Under the pieces are notes generated by a model. The model searched no databases. It saw only the letters and a program-made list of their open reading frames with translations, and was not told the DNA's origin. The translations under genes were made by a program, and so were the position numbers. Source: Brachionus plicatilis (taxonomy: Eukaryota; Rotifera; Eurotatoria; Ploima; Brachionidae). From it: a DNA stretch of 64,000 nucleotides. Location: NCBI GenBank assembly GCA_010279815.1, contig QEOQ01000508.1:3986159-4050158 (forward strand), given 5' to 3'. Of the stretch, positions 55,501 to 64,000 are shown piece after piece (the first letter of the stretch is position 1; each line of letters opens with the position of its first letter).

Positions 55501-58500
55501 AGATCAGTAAAAAAAATAGTTAATAATTTCAAGAAAATTTTCTTAAATTTTAATTGAAAGTAAACAATTGACGGCATAGGTTGAAATTCACATAAAGTGA
55601 GTTAAAAAAACATAAACAAAGAGACAGACACATATATTTTTTTGTAATTTATTGAAACGTGAAAAAAACATACAGAAATATTGTACAACTGTTCGAAAAA
55701 CATAAGTCAATTTTATTTATCAAAGTAAAAAAGTAAACATAAATATTTTAGTCGTAATTCATTATCTTAAAAAGAAAATAAAACATAAATACTCGTTCAT
55801 AAAGGGTGATAACCAAGTTGTTGCCCTTATAAATTTGACAATTACCTATTACTACTTATTTATTAATTAATTTAAATTGGAATGATTCGAAGCAATATGA
55901 TTGAATTGTTTAAAGAAAAAATCTAATTCAACTTTACTGCATATAGTGGTCAAAAAAACCATTCTAATTTTTTCCTCATTTATGTTTTTTTAACGTTTGA
56001 GTAAGCCAAAAAAAATTATAAAAAATAATTATGTGTTTTTCTCAGATAAAAATAAACTTATGTTTTTTTCACTATTGAAGAAACAATTTATGTTTTTGTA
56101 ACTTTTTCAAAAAATAATGTTAAACTTTATCTTTTTTTTCTCTGCCCTAATGTGTTCAACTTTCATTTTCATATTTATTTGGTGTTTTTTATTTTCACTT
56201 TTTTATGTGAGTTTAATCTTCATCCACAATTGACTAAATATTTTTTCGACTCTTCCTCGAATCTTCCTCAACTCTTCCTTAACTATTCCAGTGGGGAAAG
56301 GAAGAGGAAGAGTTGAGGAAAAGTCGAAGAACAAAATGCGTACAAGTTAGTTTTAAATTGTAATGTACTAAAAATATATTGAGGCCATTTTTAAAAATAA
56401 ACCTCTAATATTATTCAGTAGACATTTTATCTTATTCTAAATTATCTAGTTATAGCTCTAAATCAAGTAATGCGGCAAATAAAGCATTTGACTTTTTGAA
56501 TAATTTAATTTATTATTAAATTTAAATTTAAGTCCAAAAAAATTGTTGAATTTAAATTCAAATTTTAATTAAAAATGTGAATTCAACAAATATATCACGA
56601 CTTACAAATGTATTTTTTAACAACCTAAGCATTTTATTTGCTTTATTGACACTTGCTTGCATTTGATGTTTCCATTTCGTTTTGGACTGCACCAAAACTT
56701 TATTTCTTTTTCCGACTAAGTTATTTAGTTCAAGTATATGTGGATAGAGTGCATGTTAAGCCCTGTAGCACTAACCTTCTTAAGCTCATTACCTTGCATT
56801 TTTTATCATTTAATTCCATAAACCAATCATCACATAATTTTGATATTCTGTATCAAATAAAGTATTAAAAATTTTATTAAATTTTTTTTTGGTTCAAAAT
56901 TAGACAATAAAATGTAGCCGAAAAATATTTAATTTTGTCTGAAAAATTATCATCTTTAGCTCATTCATCGATTCAAGAATATTGTTATATATTAGGTTTA
57001 TTTAACACTAGAAGACCCGAGAAGTTTTTAAGACTTTTTTTCACTAATGGAGGCATAAATGTTAAATTAAATAAAAACCCAACAAAAAATAATCTAATTT
57101 TATTTGTTCCCTAATTTAATATCAAAAAAGTGATATTAATTTTTAAAAAGATTTAATTATTTAAAAAAATAAACATCATTAAAAATATATTAATATAAAA
57201 ACTGATGAAGTTTTTTAGATTTTATAATGTTTTCCATTAAATTTGTCCTTAGATTCGGTAATTTAAAAAATATTTGAATTAATTTATTAATTTTATATTC
57301 ATAATAACAAAGAATTGTGTTATAAAAATTAAAAAGTATATTTTTTTTTGCATAGAAATTAATTAACTATAAACTAGTCAATTATCGTTCTTAAATAAAA
57401 AAGGCTTTGAATGGTCTATAAACATATTTAGATAAAAATGAATTTTGTTTTGACAGCAAAGCAAACCTAAAAAACTGGTTTTGTCCAAATTTTTGAATAA
57501 TTTTATTTTTAAAAATTTTGTTAAAATTTTGATTTTTTTAATTAACATAAATATTAGTTGCTTTCTTGATCATAGATTTTCATCTTAAGACTTGAAAATC
57601 GAATTTTTTTTGAGACATCAAAAGAAAGTTCCTGGGTTTCTAGTGCGGAGTCAGAGTTGGCCAAAAGTCAAAGTCATGAAGTCAAAAACAAGTCTGGACT
57701 TTGACTTTACTTTTTTATAATAAAGTTAGGGCCAAAATTTTTTTTAAATTTTTTTTTTAAACGGCCTTTTAAGGGTTGTTATTTAGTAGGCCGCTAAAAT
57801 TGCTACCAGGAACGGCAAAAAATCATATGACTGTGATCCTGACAGATGGATTGCCGTTCCAGCAAGTTTTTTTGGCGGCCTAGTTCAAGTCTAAATATTA
57901 AAATGAAAGTCCAAGCCAAGACTTTAAACTTTAAAAAAAAATTTCAAAGTCAAAGTCTTACTTTGACTTTTAACGATTCTGAATTTAAAGTTTGACCGAC
58001 TTTTGACCAACTCTGTGCGGAGTTAAAAAAAAAAATATTTATTGTTTTTAAAAAATATAGATTAAATTTTTACTAAAAGGCATTTATTAATTTTATAAAT
58101 AATAATTAGTGCTTTCAAAATGATTTTTTTCATCACAAATTAGAAAATAAATAAAACAAAAAGTAAAATAAAAATATTTCTTTGTTCTATGTTTTATATT
58201 TTCTTCTTTAATATAAAAACAACTTTTTTTTTCCTTGTATTGATTCAATTCCGATTTGTGATTAAAGAATTTTATATAAAGGACTCCTAAAACTTTTTAA
58301 AATTTTTTATAAGATAATTTGATTTTATTGAAACCAATTTTGAATTGCATTTTTTGAATTAATTTTTACTCTATTTTGATTTCCTTTTTTCTTTTCATTT
58401 TTTACTCTATTGCCTATGAAACTTGAATTAAAAAAAAATAATAAGTAATTTAAATTAATCAACTTAGAAATTTTCTTTAAATATTCTTTTATTTAAAAAA

Positions 58501-61500
58501 TTTAAAAAGATTGAAAAACGTAAAAGAAAAAAACAGCTTTGTTTTTAAAATTTTAATCTTTTTCTGATCTTAAAAAAATTAAAAAATATAAACTATCAAA
58601 AAAAGCATTAATTTTTGATGTAAATTTAAAATCAATTATTATTCTTGATGTAATAAACTAATCTAAAAATTGTTTTAAATTCTAGTTTTCAGCAGCGAAA
58701 TGACAATTATATCAGGTAGAAGACTACTAGTACAACAAATAGTAGCTCTATTGAAAAAAAGATTTCGCATTTCTACTCGTCGATACCTACTAACTATTAC
58801 AGTTTTTCTTCTTCCTATAATAGTCCAAACATTATCTACTGCTTTAATACCTCCAAATACCAACTTGGTCAACAAGAATGACAATACACTTCGCTATTCT
58901 GGCCGAATCAAGCTGGACATTGAAAATTACGGAAATTTTCGCATGCCATATCACATTGTGAACAACTCTTACTCAGACATTCCACTGCGAAGTCTTCTAC
59001 AAAAATTCTACACCACTCAAAACAGACCAAACATTCAGCTCTTAGAGATAAAATCCGAAAATATTTCTCATTTTGTCCAGAGTGAAAAGGAAAAAAACAC
59101 AAAAAATTTAATAAATGATTTATTCATGGCAATTAGCTTTAACATAACCAATTGGGACACATTCCAGGCCACTTTATTCTACAGCACTTTGGCATTTCAT
59201 TCCAGTGCAACAATTTTAAATGAGGCTACCAATTTACTTCTTACATTTGTATCCAAAGATGTGGCAAAATCAATCACTACAACCAACGCTCCGTTGAGAT
59301 CCAACAACTCTTTATACCAAGGTGGCGATTTGCTCGAATTTCTCGCATGCTTGGACATAGTGCCGGGGTCAATTTTGAACTTGGTAATCTCCCTGCTATC
59401 TTCATTTTTAATAGCAGCAAATGCAATCAATATTTCAAGAGAATTTGCCAATGGTTCAAAAAAACTTCAGCACTTAAGCCGAACAAATATGTTCACCTAC
59501 TGGCTCAGCAATTATTTGTATGATTTGCCCTTTTTTGTAGTCATCTTCGTTTGTGTGGTGTCCAGCATGAAGATAGTGGATGCAGTCAGAAACGATGCGC
59601 TGGTAGAGTCCGCAGTCTTGGCATCCCAGTCAAATATATTTTATGTATTTTTTTTGCTCATTTTTTCATCTTTTCCAAGCTGCACTCTCAGCTATGTTTG
59701 GTCATTTTTTTTCAAAACAGAGATTCTGGCTTTCATTTCTTTGTTTATAATGCTGAGCAGCGCTGTTGTACTGGACATGCTGTGCTCGTTCATACAGTTA
59801 TTTATTAGCTCGGACCCTCTGGACAGAAACCAAGGCCTTTTGAACTTTTTGGCCACATTTAAAGACTGTTTGTTCTTTTTTTTGCCAAATGTAAGTGTAA
59901 AACGAGGCTCGTATTTTCTAAAAATTAGAAATAACAACAAGTGTATGGAATTTTCGAATAGACTTTTGGCAACTAGTTTTAGTTTGGACGCAGGCGGACT
60001 TTCGTTTGAGCAACCTGGAATTGGCTCAATTATTGTGGTGTTTTTGTTCCAGTTTTTTATCGGAAATTTAGTTATAGTGGCACTAGAGTTAAAAGATCGG
60101 TTGAGTTTAAATTTTTTTAAAAAAAGGCCCCAAATTGATCAAGTGGGCGCTTTGGTTCTAAAGGATATTGGCAAAAAATATGGACGCAAAAAGAGCTTTG
60201 TACTAAAAGATATTAGCATCAATGTCAAGCAATCCGAATGTTTTGGGTAATTTTATTTTTTTTGTTTATAATTTTAAAATTAATTTATTTTAAATTTAAA
60301 AATATTAAATTTTTTTCCAAAATTTTGACTTTATTATCAAATTGTTAGCGATTTTGGCCCACTATATTTTGTCAACAAATAAATTGTCAATTTTTTATTA
60401 TAAAATTAATTTGTCAATAGAAAAAAATCAACAGTACAATTTATCAACATTTTAAATTTGTCGTGAGTATGTACTCTTTTTGGTTCTCTGGTCACATTAT
60501 CATTCTCTGATTCACCATTTGTACTGATTATCACTCCACACTCTTTTTCGATACAAATCCTGACGGTAGTAAAGGGACTCGTTGTGATACAATTGTTTTT
60601 TTACCAGTATTTCGAGTTAGGAAGGTAAGGGACATTTTTAGTTTAAATTTTGTTGAGAGAATTGAGAAGTAATTTTTAATGAGATTAGTAAAATTATTGC
60701 TAGCATTGGTAAAACAAAGCTTGGCAGGAAACAAAAGTTATTCGGTACATTTCCAAAGTTTAAAGACTTAATTAGAGGAAATAACTAAAAAATACCTTAT
60801 ACATATCCTGATTTAAAAGGTAATTAGTAGCAACTTTCAAAAAAAGTTGAAAAAATATATTCTACTCATCGTTTAATTAATTAATTTGTTGACAAATCAT
60901 ACTTAATATTTTTTAATATTAAAAAAAAAATGAAATGTTGATAAATTGTACTATTGAAAAAAAAAATGATTGATAATTTTATCGATTTTCTTCTAATTTC
61001 TGAGGTTTGAAAGCAAAGATCGTGAAGATTTTTTTTATTAAAATAAAAAAATAAGTGATAGAAAATTAAAATTCAGCAATAATTGTCATTAACCTTGTCA
61101 TTTTTATCTCATTTTGGTTTTGTCAGTTTAATCATTTAATAAAAAATAATTAGATGTTTTTTTTTTACTTTAATGGGAAAAAATATAAAGAAATAATAAA
61201 ACTAAGTTTATTTTACAAAAAATTTAAAGCGGTTTCTTGATCAAAATAAATTTGATATTTTTTTTTCGACGGTTTTAATTCATAGAAAAATTTAATGCAT
61301 TTTGTCTTTTTTTTTACCTTTTATATAACTACTACTTTGATTAATTGCAAAAAAGTGTAAATATTTTCATAAAAAAAGGGAAAAAAAATTTTATTCTAAG
61401 CTGCGCCCCATCAGTACCTCCCCAGCTTATTAAGTACAACTTATTCAATATTTGATTTGTTTAATTTGTATGTTTTCAGCTATACAAAAATTACTAGAAG

Positions 61501-64000
61501 TGTTTAATAAATTTAAAAAATCTTTTATGTAATGGTTTACACTTTGTTATTCATGTTTGGCCAAAATTTATAGAATGGGAATTATTAATTTGATTTTAAA
61601 AGCAAAAAAATCACAGTCATTATTCAAAATTTAAACTTAATATAAAAATATTAATTAAATCTAAAGCTCTTTCAGAATAAAAATATAAAATCAAAATAAA
61701 GTTAAATAAAATAAAAAATGTTAAAGTATAGAATCAAAGTTGAAATTTTTCTAAAATTTTTGTTCTAAATTTTTTTTTCCAAAAGGTCTCCTTGAGAACG
61801 TAAATAAGGCCTTTCCGTCCTTATTAACAAAGTCTAGCCAATTTTTATTTCAAAATTTCTTTAAATTTTTTTAACTCAAATATCAACAGCTTGAATTTTT
61901 TTCATTTATCTGTTTTAATACTAAGTTTTCTAGAGTGAATTTAAATTCGATTACTTGTTTATATTTTATATTAGAATATTTATTCAACTTTAAATTTGGC
62001 TTTATTTTTAATTTAATTTACTACACTAAGAGATGTACTTCCAAGATTGTTCCGAAGCAAGACCTTTAATTTTTTATGTTGACCTTTTTACTTTAATTGG
62101 TTATTTATTAAGGTTTTTTTTATAATTTTTTTTTAAACAAAATAGAATAATTTAAAATACGAATACATCTGAAATTACTAGTTTCAATACAGTAATGATA
62201 ATATTAGCTTACTATTTTTTCCACCAAAAAATAAACTATTAGACAAAAAAAATTTATGTTTTATAAAAAATCATTTATTAAATAAGCTCAATTTATCAGT
62301 TAAATATATCTTTTAAAGTACAAAATGTTGTAATAATATATTCTTTACGTACCAATCTTGGCTTTGAGTTCCAATCATGCTTATTTTTTAAAAAGGATAA
62401 TTTTAAAGCTAAAACCGATTTGGAACAGTTAAGTTTAAAATGCGGACTTCTACTATTTATTTGCAAATTTTTCCATTTAATTTTTACTTTTATTTAATTA
62501 ATTATTTAATTAGAATTTATGTCCCATGGATAAATTGAAATAAGAATTTAAAATACAATTAAATATCTATTTTACAATTAAGTAAAAAATTCAGTTTGTT
62601 ATAATATACAAAAAAAATGATTAAGATTATTTTATTAAAATTTTCAAATGATATTAAATAATTTTTACATGTGCAGATGTTAAATTGCCATTTAGTTTTA
62701 TTTACTTTTGCCCTCTTTATAAATCTTTTGAGCACAATAAATTGATCAAAATCAAATATTTAAAATTCTAAGTCACTTCTTAAAAATAAACATAAAATAT
62801 TTGAGTTCAGGGGCTGTGGAGTTCATTTCAATTCGATCGTTTCAATTCAGAAAAGTTTGAATAACTTTTTTACTATAAGTTAAAATTTAGTTTTGTAAAA
62901 TGCTTAATGTTTAAGCAACTTTGCTTAATCCGAAAATATATGTCTGCAAAAACTCTGCAATGTACTTGCACAGTTGATTAGAATACTTTTTAATGGCGTG
63001 CAAAATGCAGAAAATTGCAGACCAATTTTACTGCATTAAGCAAATTTGCTTAAAATTAAACATTTTATAGAACTAAATTATCTCTTTTAGTAAAAAAGTT
63101 ATTCAAGTTTTTCTGAATTGAAAAGATCGAATTGAAACGAACTTCACAACCCCTTGAGTTCATAAAAAAAAAAACAAAATTATTCATTAAAGACTTTTCA
63201 CAAAGTTCTTTAAAATTTTTGTTATTAATTTAGTTTTTTTAAATAATATTTTATAACTTTTTTAGAATACTAGGAATCAATGGAGCAGGAAAAACAACAC
63301 TTTTGAAGACAATTATTGGAGAATTAAAACCAACTAGTGGTGCAATAGTTGTCAATGGAGTTGATTTGAACAAAAATATACTAAAATTACCAAGTGATCT
63401 TGGCTATTGTCCTCAATTTAGCTACTTGCCCGAGTTCCTCAAAGTCCATGAATGCATGGAAATGTTTGCCGAATTGAAGGGCATCGATTCTAAATGCAAA
63501 AATTTTATATCTAATGATCTAGTTAAAATATTTAAACTTGATCTTTATCGAAATGATGTTATCAAAGATCTAAGCGAAGGTAACAAAAGAAAACTTAGCA
63601 CAGCTATCGCGTTTTTGGGAAATCCAAAATTAATTGTTTTGGATGAAGTAATTTAGTAAGTTTTTATTTAAAAAAAATATTAAATTTTAACATTAATAGC
63701 CCACGACTGGCATGGACCCATCTGCGAGAGTTTATTTTTGGAATTTGATCAAAAAATCCCAAAATTATGGAATAACTTCAATTATTTCAAGTCACAGGTA
63801 ATTAAAAAAAAATTAAATTTTTTTCAATTTTAAAATTAAATTTTTATAAGTCTGGAAGAATGCGAAAAGCTATGCTCGACATTATCGATTTTAAAGGATC
63901 AGACTCTTGAGTTTTGTGGCACTTTTGAAAGTCTAAGCAAAATATACGGCAAAGGATTTTGTCTAATGGTAAAATGTGAGCGACAAAATGAGCCATCCAA
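49524..64000 (+). CDS. ABCA-subfamily ABC transporter, 19 exons visible, 3' end beyond window
   Basis: Exons: 49524-49884, 49932-50067, 50117-50205, 50253-50359, 50434-50839, 50892-51047, 53281-53576, 53944-54019, 54071-54090, 54324-54348, 54397-54585, 54620-54768, 54818-54938, 54987-55326, 55372-55451, 58686-60246, 63266-63647, 63700-63797, 63851 onward. All joins keep frame at GT-AG borders, about 1,580 codons. Order is TMD1 (first membrane segment near residues 35-60), NBD1, TMD2, NBD2, the full ABCA layout. NBD1: Walker A GHNGAGKTT, Q-loop GFCPQ, signature LSGGTKKR, Walker B IIILDEP, H-loop STH. NBD2: GINGAGKTT, GYCPQ, LSEGNKRKL, LIVLDE, PTTGMDP, SSHS. ABCA proteins move lipids across membranes; the cargo here cannot be told. 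Introns 6, 15 and 16 are 2.2, 3.2 and 3.0 kb and full of transposons; the others are 34-233 nt except intron 7 (367 nt). Confidence 0.93.
51380..51576. mobile_element. MITE family I, copy 2 (ABCA intron 6)
   Basis: Inverted arms containing TTTTACATTTTTACATTTTC and its complement, with the same loop order as 21342-21518 (ATAAAATTTTTATTTTAAAT, then AATAATTTAGAAGAG). Confidence 0.78.
51897..52345. mobile_element. Inverted-repeat element in ABCA intron 6
   Basis: Left arm 51897-52040 and right arm 52200-52345 are complementary over about 140 bp; CCAATGTTGAAATAACATTG and the following AAAAAGTTCGAT are perfect. The loop contains GACTT/AAGTC-rich DNA like the hAT MITEs. The 69-codon frame at 52223-52432 is arm sequence and not a gene. 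Confidence 0.82.
54071..54348 (+). other. ABCA microexons 9 and 10 (20 and 25 nt) carrying the NBD1 Walker A
   Basis: Exon 8 ends in the first G of the P-loop. Exon 9 (54071-54090) is 20 nt and supplies HNGAGK; exon 10 (54324-54348) is 25 nt and supplies TTTLFILC. Both have GT-AG flanks and the only in-frame solution restores GHNGAGKTTT. Skipping either exon would shift frame and destroy ATP binding in NBD1. Confidence 0.85.
55580..56225. mobile_element. Element with inverted subterminal AAAAACATAA motifs (ABCA intron 15)
   Basis: The left side repeats AAAAAACATAAAC, AAAAAACATAC, AAAAACATAAG and AAACATAAAT; the right side repeats the complement (TTTATGTTTTTT, CTTATGTTTTTTTC, TTATGTTTTTGT). 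Ends resemble each other inverted (TTCACATAAAGTGAGTT and TTTTATGTGAGTTTAA). The boundaries are approximate. Confidence 0.5.
56250..56365. mobile_element. CTCTTCC foldback element, partial copy 2 (ABCA intron 15)
   Basis: GACTCTTCCTCGAATCTTCC...AACTCTTCC, then GGAAGAGGAAGAGTTGAGG and the right terminus GTACAAGTTAGTTTTAAATTG, as in 3271-3492. The left terminal repeat is missing. Confidence 0.75.
56600..56835 (-). pseudogene. LINE RT C-terminal relic (ABCA intron 15)
   Basis: The minus strand reads WFMELNDKKCKVM, the LINE block 'W...N..KC..M', then after frameshifts VQSKTKWKHQMQASVNKANK, the 'H....V.KAN' helix that follows the RT active site. It has several stops and no FADD box. Confidence 0.65.
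57006..57645. mobile_element. piggyBac-like TTAA element remnant (ABCA intron 15)
   Basis: TTAA (57002-57005) is followed by CACTAGAAGACCC; the right end is the diverged complement GGGTTTCTAGTG (57634-57645). TTAA plus CACTAGAA termini are piggyBac-like. A right-hand TTAA is met only after CGGAG and after skipping the hAT MITE at 57652-58015, which seems to have inserted at this right edge. There is no transposase frame. Confidence 0.6.
57652..58015. mobile_element. hAT-type MITE with perfect 8-bp target duplication (ABCA intron 15)
   Basis: Termini CAGAGTTGGCCAAAAGTCAA and the complement of GACTTTTGACCAACTCTG. The flanks TGCGGAGT at 57644-57651 and 58016-58023 are identical 8-mers. 364 bp, non-coding, with internal AAGTC/GACTT repeats and a G+C-richer inverted core (GGAACGGCAAAAAAT / ATTGCCGTTCC). 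Confidence 0.93.
60430..60955. mobile_element. TIR element with a short coding remnant (ABCA intron 16)
   Basis: AGTACAATTTATCAACATTT at the left pairs with the complement of AAATGTTGATAAATTGTACT at the right, about 500 bp apart. An inner plus frame near 60540-60617 reads LFFDTNPDGSKGTRCDTIVF then LPVFRVRK before a GTAAGG donor-like site, with composition clearly unlike the AT-rich surroundings. This may be one exon of the parent element's protein; I do not recognise the family. Confidence 0.6.
62809..63153. mobile_element. hAT-type MITE with perfect 8-bp target duplication (ABCA intron 16)
   Basis: Ends AGGGGCTGTGGAGTTC and the complement of GAACTTCACAACCCC. The flanks TTGAGTTC (62801-62808 and 63154-63161) are identical 8-mers. 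Arms of about 130 bp are complementary, including TTTCAATTCGATC and ATGCTTAATGTTTAAGCAA-like stretches. 345 bp, non-coding, ending about 110 bp before the NBD2 exon. Confidence 0.93.

Noticed and set aside
59197..59940. Antisense and alternate-frame ORFs inside the ABCA TMD2 exon
   Set aside because: The plus frame of the 58686-60246 exon is the only one that continues the transporter and fits both splice phases.

Overview
This is a 64 kb stretch of a very AT-rich (roughly three-quarters A+T by eye) animal nuclear genome. Short GT-AG introns (many 34-60 nt), a torsin with the animal GxTGxGKN Walker A, an ABHD16-type phosphatidylserine lipase and an ABCA transporter all point to Metazoa. Base composition, gene style and the dense load of small inverted-repeat transposons fit a monogonont rotifer such as Brachionus. 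That assignment is inference (about 0.6); no species marker is visible.

Layout. 0-37 kb is dominated by a duplicated two-gene cassette and transposon debris. The cassette is a membrane-anchored putative glycosyltransferase (GT) and a membrane-anchored putative class I SAM methyltransferase (MT), placed head to head. I see three versions: MT(-) at 1-134 plus a second MT start at 655-657 beside an assembly gap, facing GT(+) at 1912-2865; GT(-) at 16470-17519 facing MT(+) at 25496-26272; and GT(-) at 34151-35267 facing an MT fragment at 36256-36379. Only the middle version looks intact in both genes. The first GT has lost its C-terminus, the third GT has an N-terminal 67-bp duplication with a frameshift, and the last MT is a 124-bp scrap. 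A non-coding segmental duplication (23.8-24.5 kb versus 35.5-36.2 kb) ties the second and third versions together. A torsin gene (10875-12846, three exons) lies between versions one and two.

37-64 kb holds three ordinary housekeeping-type genes: a six-exon ABHD16A orthologue on the minus strand (41782 to 37180), a single-exon DUF1295/steroid-reductase-like membrane protein (47145-48107), and an ABCA-class transporter on the plus strand (49524 to beyond 64000) whose 19 visible exons I could join in frame for about 1,580 codons (TMD1-NBD1-TMD2-NBD2). The long introns of these genes carry much of the transposon content.

Mobile elements. Remnants of non-LTR retrotransposons (18.1-18.7, 24.5, 27.2-28.1, 29.6, 56.6 kb), a FLYWCH/SWIM MULE relic (14-15 kb), a mariner/Tc1 relic (28.1-29.6 kb), a 1,069-bp mariner-like foldback containing a transposase tail (42.6-43.6 kb), hAT-type MITEs with 8-bp target duplications (45.0, 57.7, 62.8 kb), a piggyBac-like TTAA element, a near-perfect 410-bp palindrome inside ABHD16A, a GGCC-rich inverted repeat island (32.4-33.0 kb), and several families of short inverted-repeat elements present two or three times.

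The most interesting candidate system is the repeated divergent GT/MT pair: two intronless, N-terminally anchored enzymes that travel together. A role in making a methylated or otherwise modified surface or secreted glycan is inference only.
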